Positions 54,590 through 64,000 of a stretch of 64,000 nt of DNA are shown in pieces. The stretch's first letter is position 1. Every line of letters starts with the position of its first letter. The notes beneath the pieces were generated by a model that ran no database searches, was not told the origin of the DNA, and was given only the letters and a program-made list of their open reading frames with translations. The stretch is from NCBI RefSeq assembly GCF_016802725.1, contig NC_052679.1:8752279-8816278 (forward strand), given 5' to 3'. This stretch comes from Solenopsis invicta. Its lineage: Eukaryota > Arthropoda > Insecta > Hymenoptera > Formicidae. The translations under genes and the position numbers were made by a program.

Positions 54590-55622
54590 CACTGAGAAAA
54601 AAGTCTGTAATAATATTGTATTTTGCTTAGCACATTGGTATAATGTTTAATAAATATTGTCAAACATAATTAATAATAGTATCTAACCGTTTGATAATAA
54701 TTAAAAAAGTAAAATCAGCATTAGTCGGTTTTGGTTACATTAATCGAGCACACGATTAAAATTATTTCACCAAAGCGTTATTAACTGTCACAGGAAAATA
54801 AAATTAGTGCCTTCAATAAAAGATATAAAAAAGACATGTTTTAACAACAAATATTTTGTTTTATATTTTAAAAAATTTAGTTGTTTCTACGTAAAATATA
54901 TAAATAAGTTTTATCTATACTAACTAAATAGTTTTCTTCGGTACATTTCAACAAAATTATTTGTTGTTACGACAAGACATTTTGTCTTGTCGTAAGCGTA
55001 CTAAAAAAAAAAAAAATATAGTGAAGGCAACTATTCAAGTGACGACTGTACAAGTATCGGTAAAATTAATATATAGATAAATATATTATTATTTTAATTA
55101 GTACAACTAAAGCTCTAGTAAAACAAGTTTCTTCATTGTGTTTATTAATTCCATATATAAAATTTGTACAGCTCTTTTTACACTATAATGTTTATAACCA
55201 CACTGAAGAAAAGTTTAGTAATAATCAATCTTTATTTGTATTATATACAAAACGCGGTCTCGATTCAATCAATAATTATTAAATGAATAATCAAGTTTAG
55301 ACGTAATAATAAAACTTTGGTGAAATAATTTTAATTACATGTTTTATTAATATAACCAAATATTTAGTAATATTTTATAATTACTTTAATAATAACCAAA
55401 CATAATAATAATAACCAATTGATTACTAAATGGTTATCAAACGGTTACTAAATATTATTAAATAATTGGTTATACTAACATTTAATTAAAATTATTTCAT
55501 TAAAGCTAAAGAATAACTATCACTTAAGCTTGATTATTATTACTATTATTTTAGTGTACTACCACTAGTAGTCTTTTTCTCTGAGAGTAAGCTTGATTAT
55601 TATCACCGAGCTTTTTTTAGTG
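54590..55622. mobile_element. Nested ATAATAACCAATTATT word elements with CACTGAGAAAAA ends
   Basis: Outer tips TA|CACTGAGAAAAAAGTC (54590) and CTTTTTCTCTGAGAG|TA (55587). A second pair CACTGAAGAAAAGTTTAGTA (55201) and AGCTTTTTTTAGTG|TA (55622) overlaps it. The interior repeats TAATAATAACCAA, GGTTATTA and AAATTATTTCA words. TA dinucleotides flank three of the four tips. Confidence 0.6.
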
Positions 55623-55639
55623 TATCCAAGAATGCAGCG

Positions 55640-56060
55640 CGAAACGTTAGGTTAGGGTTAGGTAATTGAATAATGTAGACAGATCAAATTTGAAAATCGA
55701 ACGTCAAATAATTCGAAACTTTCGAATTGAAAGTTTAAACACATTTCAGTTTCGAAAAATCAAAATTATTATAATTAAAATCTAAATTCTTTTGACATAT
55801 CTATTAAGGCTGCGTTCCGAAATTCACTGCGAGTATTGAAAATCTATAATATATGTAACGTGAACTACAATTTTTAATATTAGCAGTGTAATAGCAAAGA
55901 AAATTCGTGAAAAATTGCTCTTTTATTTTCAATGCATACTGTATTTCCAATCTTTCTTACTGTCCAAATTTCAGGCATAACCAATTAATATTACAGACCA
56001 CTCCTTAAGTTCGAACTGTCAGAATTGTCCGAAATATTCGAACCAGATGCTTTTTTTCTT
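55640..56060. other. TTCGAA-rich non-coding stretch
   Basis: Repeated AATTCGAAA/TTTCGAATT words near 55685-55770 and 56020-56060 suggest another decayed word element; no ends identified. Confidence 0.3.
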
Positions 56061-56077
56061 ACTTCGAACTTTTCTAT

Positions 56078-56290
56078 ACAGCACAGCATAGAAAAGGCAT
56101 TTCAAAATATTGCTGCAATGTTTCAACAATATTGCAGCATTGGTACAATGCCTGCTCCAGAATTATTGATACATAATGTTACAGCAACATATATAACATT
56201 GCACTAGCGTAGTTGCAACATTATATATCAATATTTCTGAAGCGGACATTTTATCATTGCTGCAATATTGCTCAAACATTGTAGCAATAT
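56078..56290. mobile_element. Short GCAATATTGC word element with TATACAGCACAG end
   Basis: The left tip TATACAGCACAGCATAG resembles CYCATACAGCACAGA at 33179. The interior repeats ATTGCTGCAATGTTTC and TATTGCAGCA words and keeps GAAGCGGACATTTT, as in the right arm of the 33179 family. No 5S module. Confidence 0.55.
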
Positions 56291-56644
56291 TTTCTACTGT
56301 TTTTTTTTTTGCTATTCTGTCCTGTCCGAGATTCGAATATATATTCAAATATTTTATCCGAATTCTACTTGAATTCGGATGCGTCGCTAATACGCGAAAT
56401 GAGATGGATATATCTGCCCGATTGGATATACGTGCCGATGATGAAGCCGCACGAGAATAGCTTCTGCGTTTGTCGGCAAGAACGGATACGCAATAATAGT
56501 CTATGATACGTAATAAGGTATGTATGTACACTGATCCGCGCGGCAGTCCAATTCGAATTCGGTGAATAAATTCGAATTGGGATTCGCGGTGAATTCGAAA
56601 ATCACGGACGATCGCACGGGGCGGAAACTTCCCGTCGCGCAGGG

Positions 56645-56650
<6 letters not shown>

Positions 56651-56675
<25 letters not shown>
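56651..56675. repeat. (CT)n microsatellite in the first exon/intron boundary region
   Basis: CT run directly downstream (minus-strand sense) of the proposed exon 1 donor; reads as GA repeats on the coding strand. Confidence 0.9.
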
Positions 56676-56678
<3 letters not shown>

Positions 56679-56688
56679 GTCTTCTTAC

Positions 56689-56937
56689 TTGCTCGCTGAG
56701 CCGGTGCCCACGGCGACGAGGTGGCTGTCGATCGCTGCGTGGCGACGACAACGACGGCGGCGGAAGCGGCAGCGGCGGCGGCGGCGGCGGTGGCGCCAAG
56801 TGTTGTCCCACGAATTGGAATTGGCCTTCCCACAGGTCGTACTCGAGACCGGCGCCGGGCCCGGACGACGGCCCCTCTCCGGAGAACGATGACGCGCGAC
56901 CGTCCTGGATCGTCTCCTCGCAAAAGTTGAGCTCCAT
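56689..56937 (-). CDS. nuf: Probable first coding exon of the Rab11-FIP3/4 gene
   Basis: 83 codons from ATG 56937: MELNFCEETIQDGRASSFSG, an acidic/aromatic segment DLWEGQFQFVGQ, a run of prolines (APPPPPPPLPLPPPS), then a basic end to SEQ before donor GTAAGAAG at 56684-56688. Exon length is 249 bp, phase 0, which joins exon 50614-50778 in frame across a 5.9-kb intron. The region is GC- and CpG-rich, like a gene start. Membership in nuf is inferred from strand, phase and absence of another gene; it could belong to an unseen gene. Confidence 0.5.
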
Positions 56938-57660
56938 CGCGGCGCGCCGCGTCGCTCTCTTTCGCTAGGGCCCCGCACGGTCCGCTCCGTGTTTATCGCG
57001 TCACGTCATCGCCTGTATCGCGAGCGCACTTCGTCATCCCCGCGCGAGCTCCTTCTTCGTCCTCGTCGTCGCCACCTTCGTCGCCGTCACCGTCACCGTC
57101 ACCGTCACCGTCGCCGTCGCCCGCGTCGCGACGTGCGGCCACGCCGCGCTAACACACATCGAAAATGCGGCTACGGGCTTTCTTCCGCGCGGTCGAGCCT
57201 CGTCACGCGCACTTCCACCGCGTCCTGGGCGACTCTACGTGCCAGGAATATACTCCGAGTCCCCTATTCGTTCGCACGTATCTCTCTCTCTCTATCTCTG
57301 TCTCTCTCACTTTCTCTCTCTTTTTCTCGCTCTCTTTCTCTCTCTTTCTCGCCGCCTCTATCTGATCGCCCACTTCGTGTCGGGAGTCTGGGAAGTAGTT
57401 GGGAGTAGTCACCGCCGAGGCTATTTGCGCGCTCCATGCCGCGTGCCGGCTAACTCCACGCTAGACGGACTCGTGGCGTTAAGCCGAACGGAACCTAGCC
57501 GTCCTCTCCTCGCACTTCCTCTCCTCGCGAGGAGGAAAGCGACCAGCAAAGTATTGCCGGCACGGCAAGTCTCTGTCGGGACGGAAATCGATGTGGTGCC
57601 AATTATGTTCCGACATCGTGGACGGGAAAAAAAATATCTATATTTGCGATGACTATAATC
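56938..57660 (-). promoter_or_regulatory. CpG-rich 5' UTR/promoter region with CT-rich tract
   Basis: About 720 bp, much more GC- and CpG-rich than the flanks, with CGTCACCGTCACCGTCACCG trinucleotide-like repeats (57085-57115) and a CT-rich tract (57279-57355), which are GA repeats on the minus strand and possible GAGA-factor sites. Open frames here on both strands look like composition artefacts. Promoter role is inferred. Confidence 0.45.
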
Positions 57661-59200
57661 GTCACGCGGCTCATTCTCTAGTAGCATAAACTCGTAGAAA
57701 TTACACCGAGTTTGAAAAATTTACAGGCAACACAATTTACAAGCGTTTTTTTCCCTAACGAACATGATTCTTAGAACTTTTCACATAATTATTTAGACAA
57801 TTTATAGTCATTTTCGATACCAACTATATATTTATAATTGTTTATCCATGCAAATTATAGTTATTATTATGTAAATAGTAAGCAAATGTTTAAAAAATAT
57901 TTATATTCATTACAGTTGTAATTGCAGTTACTACATAAAAATGGTTATTTTTTTATCTTGATATTTTACTATATTAATATATAAAATGATGATAATTTAC
58001 AGTAAAACTTTTTCGTAGAACTATGAAACACAAGATAATTATTACTAATATTATAGCAGTAACAAATACAAAAATGGAATTTCTAACAATAATTCATTTA
58101 CCAATTATAATCACAAATATCAAAAATTCAGTATATATAAATTTCACAATTAGCATAATTTAATTATATACTAATTTTATAACTTTATAGAGAAAACTTT
58201 TCATATTTTTTTATACGAAATAAAGGGAAATTTTTCAGAAAAGTCTACGTCTCTTCCATAATTCTTTATATGTGAATTCTCTTTGAAAAATGTATTCTAA
58301 GATTGTTTCAATTTCTTGAATTTTATAACTTCCAAAAAAACAAATCTGAATAGAGAGAGAAAGAAAGGGAGATTAAGATATTCTTTTAGACATTTTCACA
58401 AATTTAAAATTTGAAAAATTTTTGGATATCTTATTATGAAAATGTTTTCACCAGAATAATAAAAACTTTTGTTAGGAGTCTCTCCACACAATATAATTTT
58501 TCAAAAGTTCTGTATAATTTTAGAATTTTTCAACAAATTTTAAAGAGCTTTAATAAATTTCTCAAATTTTTTTATTGGAACATTATTTTAATGCTGTGGT
58601 CTATATTTTTTTTTCTAGAATTCTTTATAAAGTGTGTTATAAAAAATACCACATTTAAATCTTTTCTCTAGAATAACTTTATCGTATAAAATTAAATTAC
58701 GAAAAATTAATATATTTCTATTTTTCTTTTATAGTCATAGCTTCTCAACACTCTAGCGCACACTTATTATAATTAAAATAGCTATATAATTCCGAATTTA
58801 TGAAGTTTGGACTTATAGGAGATTATATTTAATTTACAAAACTGTAATTAAAAGTGAAGCTTTTTCCTCAAATTGACATCTTCCCTCGATTTTTTTTGTA
58901 ACATAAATTCTAAAATATTTTTAAATTTTTCGTGTTCCATAAATTCCGAAAAAAAATTTATAAAATGTAAAACAGTTTAAGGTGTTTTTTTAGACACTTT
59001 CGCCAATTTAAGATATTACAAATTTTTAAAAATATTGTGAGATAGTTTGAAATGTTTGTCATCAGAATTCTTTCTCTTTTAACAGGTTTCGTGCCGGTAA
59101 TTCACGTTAAACTTTCCATTCAGACCGCATTTAATATTTTGAATATAAGCGTCATCATAAAATATTCCATAATATTGATTGATACATTACATACATTATT
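57661..59200. other. AT-rich intergenic DNA
   Basis: No genes or clear repeats recognised. The ORF at 58411-58671 is Phe/Ile/Asn-rich and typical of AT-rich noise. Confidence 0.4.
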
Positions 59201-59379
59201 TACATGTGCAGAGTAGGTATTACATCGAGTGCCTTCGATGGTAAATATATATTGCGGTTTTTAATCGAAAGTCACGTAAAAACGGCGCAAACGTTCAACA
59301 TTGAAACTTTTAAAACAATTTTAATATTTTTCTCTTTCCACTTTTTATCTTCTATTATTATGCCGCAACATGGTTCCTC

Positions 59380-59800
59380 AGTTGGACTCGTCGCGTTTGC
59401 GGAACGCGGACGCCGCGATATCACCCCGATAAGCGCGCTCACCGATAAAAAAAAAAGAAAAAAAAACGCACGTCTCTAACTGCACCGGGCGTATGTACAT
59501 TCGACTCCGATTCGTGTTTCACGATGGTCATCGGCATCGATGGAAAAACCGTCCTCCGCACCAACGCGCGCTCGAGTCAACGATAACTCGTTCCGCCGCC
59601 CGTTGCATCACCGTAAGTGTGTCAGCGCGCTCGCGAGCGTGTTACACCGTCAAAGTTATACCACCGACCAACCGCCTGTGTTTCATCCTGCATTTAATAT
59701 GAGAACGCGATTACGCGCGCACGCGCATACACGCACGGGGACACGTGCACTTGCAAAGGGCGCGCGTCATCGGAGGTCATCCCCCAGAGAGTTTCCACCT
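59380..59800. promoter_or_regulatory. CpG-rich island, possible gene start
   Basis: GC-rich stretch with many CG dinucleotides in AT-rich surroundings. A strong donor-like CACCGTAAGTGTG on the plus strand (59607-59619) could end a 5' exon of an unseen plus-strand gene. No coding frame recognised. Confidence 0.35.
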
Positions 59801-59884
59801 ACTATAGATACGTTACATTCAATTGTTAAAGGAAAGTCACCAATTACTGGTAAACCGGCCATTTCGTTTTCGAATATTTCTTAA

Positions 59885-60086
59885 AAGCTAAAAATTTAAA
59901 AACGTGCAATGAATACAAATTAGAAAGTGTCTTTTATCAGATACTATATCTAGCAGTTTTTATAAAACTATTTCGTAATTTGTAATAATTCTTTTCGCAA
60001 CATAACCTAAAAAAAGGCATCTGAGAAATTAAGCTCCAAAACTGACACAATAATAAGCAATAGTGGAACAATTCAGACACAGTTAT
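59885..60086. other. No feature recognised
   Basis: Short AT-rich stretch between the CpG island and a repeat fragment. Confidence 0.3.
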
Positions 60087-60135
60087 CCAGCGAGAAATGA
60101 TAATGGAATCGACATCGAATCGACATCAACATATT
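60087..60135. mobile_element. Fragment of the GATGTCGA palindromic element
   Basis: CCAGCGAGAAATGATAATGG followed by ATCGACATCGAATCGACATC matches the left half of 49603-49762; the right half is absent. Confidence 0.75.
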
Positions 60136-61046
60136 GATAATATCTAAGTAAATATAAAATATATTTTTATGTATTAAACAACAAATTTTATAAAATTAAA
60201 AGGTCAGAATTGAACCCTCCTACTTTATATACGTTTTTTAATATCTTATTCTTATTGGTGGACCTGTCGATTTTATGTTCCAAACCGCATTAGAAAGAGA
60301 ATATAAAAGAGAATAATACAAACAAAAATTTTACAAACATGTAAAATAATCTAATATTATTAGTAATGTATTTGTTATTATTGTTTACACTATCCAAACT
60401 ATAAAAGAAAAGCGTGCAAATTTTATTCTCGCTTTTCCAAAATTTTGTTTTTAGCAGATATTATATAGAAAAAAGCCATGAATGTATGAACTAGGAATTT
60501 TTATTTCTTTATTTAAGCAAATCATATTTTTATCAGTATTAATACAGTGCAATGTTTAGTTTCCGAAAAATAAAAGGGTGCCGTTTTAAAAGATGCATAT
60601 ATACCAATATTGATGACTGTTCTCTACGAATACAATTAATAAAGAAATATAAATTTCAAACAGATTACAAACAGTTAGCAAATATAGTATTAGCAATAAA
60701 CATTCAATAATGGGAACCAAATGTACGCGCATTTATAACATTTAAATTATTTGAAATAGAGATAATTTTGTTTCATAATTTTTTCTCTATAAATATTTAA
60801 TAAATAAATACTTGATTATAACTTCGATTTTAAGTTATATTTGTAAATTAAAATCGCTAGTGCGATTTAAATTCACATATAATTTCGATTTGCGATTAAT
60901 AATCCAATTGTATATCGCGATTTTAGAAAAAAAATCATGATGCCAGCGATAAATCTCAAAATCGTACATCTCTAATTTTAAATTTATGAAGATGAAAGAC
61001 ACCTTAATTTTTTCAGATGTTATAAATTGTCTTCGAAAATTATAGA
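60136..61046. other. AT-rich DNA, including AATCGC words
   Basis: 60830-60980 repeats AAATCGC/GCGATTT words and ends GTACATCTCTAATTTTAAAT, another possible word element with a T-AGAGATGTAC end. Nothing else recognised. Confidence 0.3.
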
Positions 61047-62270
61047 ATGAGAAGTGGAGAACCAACCTTTGACTTTACACTAAATTCTTTCGCTAAATAT
61101 TATACTTTTTTAGAAAACTACAATGTACAAGCTTACAAGCACACAAAAAATTACTATTTTATTAGATGCCCAAAATATGTAAAATGCATAGAAAAACATT
61201 TGATTACTACTTGCCCCAGGAAACAGAAATTTAGTGAAGTAAAATGCTGCAACTATGAAAGCGAGCATCCCGCGTGCTACAAAGGTCAAATCCGTAAGCA
61301 ATCGCAATAAAAATGTTTCTAAATTAAGGGAAAAAACTACTGAAGAACAAAACATAACATCAGATCAAAAGAAAATTTAAACAAAACCGTGACAAGGACA
61401 ACTTAGGCAGACTAACTTGAGTTATGCCTAGCCATAAATATTAAGAGAAAGTGCAATAACACACCAACATTACTCTGAAAATAATAATGTAAACAATAAC
61501 AAACAATCTGCAAAAGTGTTTATCATTTCTGGACAACAAACTAAGATGGATATGATAATGTAGCTGATGGGAAAAATAGACGTATTGTTAAACTTGTTGA
61601 CAGCAGTAATTACAAAGTTGAAATAATAATTAGTTATTACAGTTAAAATCGGAGTGCGCAACGCTAATAGTTTGGCCTAAAGAAGTAAAGAACTTGAGTA
61701 TTCTTTTATCGAGTATAACATAATACCTATCTCAAAAAAACATTTTACAAAAAAGTCGCTTAAACATTTCAAGATACATCACTTACGATAACAACATCCT
61801 GATGGCACCGAGCACAGTGGTTTAGCCACAATTAAAACAGCCATAAAACAGTACAAAAACGAAAAATATGCTCTCAAGAGCAGAATCATGTTTTAATTTA
61901 TCATCGAATCACTTTCTAATATTATTTATATTTAATGCGACTATAATGAAACAAATGAAACCTTCAATTTTGTATAATAGAAAAATAAATTGGAAATTAT
62001 TTAAAGAATTTTTGAATGAGCAGATAACTTGTGAGATATGTATTTCTAACAACTAATGAAGAACTAAGGTTAGCAATAGATAATTTTAACACCTTAATTC
62101 AAAAAACAGCTTAAGAATCAACTCCAGAAGAACCAAACTTTGAGAATACAATGCACTGTCTTTCAAATTACAAAAAACCCAGAATTGCAGGAAAAAGAAC
62201 TTCGGAAAGATTGGTAAAATTCAAGATCATCACATGACAAAGCCAAGTTAAATAAAGTGGCGAAGCAACT
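61047..62270 (+). pseudogene. Jockey-like LINE relic (ORF1 zinc knuckles and ORF2 endonuclease)
   Basis: 61047-61310 reads YFIRCPKYVKCIEKHLITTC and VKCCNYESEHPACYKG, a pair of CCHC-type knuckles in the style of Jockey-like gag. After decayed sequence, 61650-61850 in broken frames reads GVRNANSLA..SKELEYFLL and an ISET-like place followed by TEHSGLATIKTAIKQ, the start of an AP-type endonuclease. 61895-62130 reads LSSNHFLILF, then W-x-x-F, and LAIDNFNTLIQKTA with STPEEPN, the end of the endonuclease region. The RT is missing, the tail ends near 62270, and many stops interrupt it. No target duplication was found. Confidence 0.6.
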
Positions 62271-62339
62271 AACCTAATTAATAGTAAATAGAACAAAACA
62301 ATAAAAGAATTTCTGACAAATCTCACACCTACAGACTAT

Positions 62340-62425
62340 TCACTTTGTTTAATATTTTTATTTTATTTATTTATATTTATAAATTATTTATATTTATATT
62401 TATATTTATATTTAAAAAGTATTAT
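62340..62425. repeat. TTTATATTTATA simple repeat
   Basis: AT-only repeat of TTTATATTTATA units. Confidence 0.8.
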
Positions 62426-62884
62426 ACTCTTGATAGTCTCATATTAGGATTTATTTTTTAGGTCAAGAACGTCATTAAAACTTCGGTTACGAGTTGTGAG
62501 ACGCCTTGTATATCAGACTTACATACGTAAAAATAAATTAAACTTAATCCCTAATTAATTGTAATTCATTTAATATAACTCGGAATATTTTGTGACATCA
62601 TTTATTTTTTTCTTTTTTCGAAATTTTCTATTTCTTATTAAATTAATTCATATACTATACATCGATAGATCAGATCTTGTTTCTATTGGTATAAAATTAA
62701 CAATGAAACATCAAAGAGATTGCATTCTAAATACCGTTCCCATAATATTTGTAAGAATTTCTCACAATTTTATTGTACACTTTTATTATAAATTTTACTA
62801 TAAAATGGAAATTTCTGGAAAAATACTTTAATCTTCTTCAGATTTTATAAAATTATGTCGTATCAAATTTTAATGTAATATCGC

Positions 62885-63184
62885 AAAGAGTTACAAGTGT
62901 AACAAAAGTACAACTGTTACAAGTAATACTGTTATTCATTACCGTTATTTTTCATAATAATAATTTGGTGATGACGTTACAATTTTCCATAACAATAATG
63001 GTAAGACCAAAATTGAAGTAGTTACTTTTGACAATCAATTCGTTTTTTTTTTCTATTTGTTCCAACTCTGACATTACCATTATCATTATAAAAAATTGTA
63101 ACGTCATCATTACCAAATCATTAGTATAAAAAAAAATAAAAGTAACGGTAACTCGTTACTTGTACGCGTTACTTCCCATCCCTA
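62885..63184. mobile_element. GTTACAAGTAAC word element
   Basis: GTTACAAGTGTAAC, CTGTTACAAGTAATA and TTTGGTGATGACGTTACAAT on the left are answered by ATTGTAACGTCATCATTACC, AGTAACGGTAACTCGTTACT and CGCGTTACTTCCCATCCCTA on the right. The arms pair over about 100 bp. Left tip unclear. Confidence 0.5.
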
Positions 63185-63408
63185 ATTAATTCCATATGAT
63201 TGTTATAATTAAAATTGATTATAACTTACTATTTAACGCGTCTTTTACATCCGATTTTTTATTAACTAAAATTAGTCCAAATCTGTCCAGTAGCAGTCTG
63301 ATCGTTCGGCGAACTTTTCGGATCGTATTTTTGAACCAGGAATTATTTCTTTCTACGAACTGGAGATCGTCGAGTTGTGTGTGCGCGTGTGTGTGTTCAC
63401 GGAAGAGA

Positions 63409-63546
63409 TCACCTTGTTTCGAATGTCGTCCACTTCTGATATATTTTATACACCAGATAAGTGATCCATCCCGCGATCAACAGGAAGCTCACGAAAGGCC
63501 ATCCTGTCCAGGCGAGTACACCCGCTTCCCGCATCAGACGGGCCAT
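63409..63546 (-). CDS. Small membrane-anchored open frame or first exon, unidentified
   Basis: 45 codons from ATG 63546: MARLMREAGVLAWTGWPFVS, FLLIAGWITYLVYKIYQKW and TTFETR before TGA 63409-63411. One clear transmembrane segment (about residues 16-34) is followed by a basic/aromatic stretch. The end ACAAG|GTGATC could be a splice donor at 63413, in which case this is the N-terminal anchor exon of a larger protein (for example P450-like topology, a guess). A branch/acceptor-like TTATCCTAG lies upstream on the minus strand. Base composition is richer in GC than the surroundings, in favour of a real exon. Confidence 0.35.
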   Translation of the reverse strand: MARLMREAGVLAWTGWPFVSFLLIAGWITYLVYKIYQKWTTFETR

Positions 63547-63549
63547 ATG

Positions 63550-64000
63550 TGTACCACTTTTGCGTTACGTAAAACTAGGATAAATAACCCAGTTATTGAC
63601 GGTGTCCTAAATATTAAAAATGCGATCTTTCATGCTTTCTTTAAGCAGGAGATTAAAATTTTACTTTAAATGAAATATTATAACAATAAGTAGAATCTTT
63701 AAGGATGTATCACATCTGTTATTATGAATGTATAAATATAAGTCTCAAATAAAAATAAAATGCTGAATACAAATAAAACCGGTGAATGTAAAGGAATATT
63801 TTTCTCTGTGAAATTTTCTTAAAACAATCTATAATTTTTTCATATCTTTTTCATTATTTTAAAAATACGTATAATACATTCTTAAAAATCCAAGTAAAAT
63901 TAAATAGAATCACGTAATAATTCTATTATATTATATATTTAATTTATATATTTTTAAAAAGTATTTGAGATCGAATCTTCAGTGTTTGGAACGTTGTTGT
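63550..64000. other. No feature recognised
   Basis: AT-rich end of the window without supported genes. Confidence 0.35.

Noticed and set aside
56501..57687. Several Arg-, Pro- or Ser-rich ORFs on both strands
   Set aside because: CpG-rich DNA with CT and CGT repeats gives open frames in many phases. Only the spliceable 56689-56937 exon was kept.
1..64000. CRISPR array, bacterial operon or phage content
   Set aside because: No regularly spaced identical repeats with unique spacers and no bacterial gene organisation; all evidence is for an insect nuclear genome.

Overview
The window looks like an insect nuclear scaffold, most likely hymenopteran and ant-like. The evidence is AT-rich introns and intergenic DNA, GT/AG-spliced genes with CpG-rich starts, a metazoan Rab11-effector gene, and a dense load of animal transposable elements (Copia, Gypsy, Penelope-like, R1- and Jockey-like LINEs, mariner, hAT-, piggyBac- and PIF-like pieces). 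Species is not determined; 'ant' is inference. One assembly gap of N lies at 14554-14642.

Layout. 70-4820: a nearly intact Copia retrotransposon with a 5-bp target duplication and two coding lesions. 4821-19260: a decayed Tnp2/CACTA-like DNA transposon with a transposase pseudogene and a DUF4806-like accessory gene. Its right half is tandemly duplicated (about 10.73-14.13 kb and 14.73-18.00 kb), and the first copy also carries a Penelope-like element flanked by inverted repeats. 19.3-24.5 kb: repeat-rich DNA with a mariner-type element with very long inverted repeats, a hAT-like MITE and small palindromic elements. 25.3-26.5 kb: a tudor-like coding fragment on the minus strand split by a 5'-truncated R1-like LINE. 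26.9-32.7 kb: a minus-strand Gypsy integrase split by a TA-flanked element and a piggyBac-like element. 33.2-46.6 kb: nested non-autonomous elements, including a 6.4-kb mariner relic stuffed with other insertions. 48.2-56.9 kb: the one clear host gene, a minus-strand Rab11-FIP3/4 (nuclear fallout) homologue, with repeats in its introns. 57-64 kb: CpG-rich promoter-like stretches, AT-rich DNA, a Jockey-like LINE relic and a short exon-like ORF.

Most notable system. Several elements share a core resembling 70-75 nt of the 3' two thirds of 5S rRNA, covering the internal Pol III promoter boxes. The core is carried inside DNA-transposon-like elements with inverted ends of the type CCCANNNAGCACA or CYCATACAGCACA. 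Where a host sequence can be reconstructed they are flanked by a TA duplication, shown most cleanly at 27408-31149 where the element splits an integrase reading frame. The arms outside the core are built from a reiterated short word that differs between subfamilies (GCAATGTTGC, TTTAATATTTAAC, AATATTTATAAA). Related word-built palindromic elements without a visible 5S core are scattered through the rest of the window.
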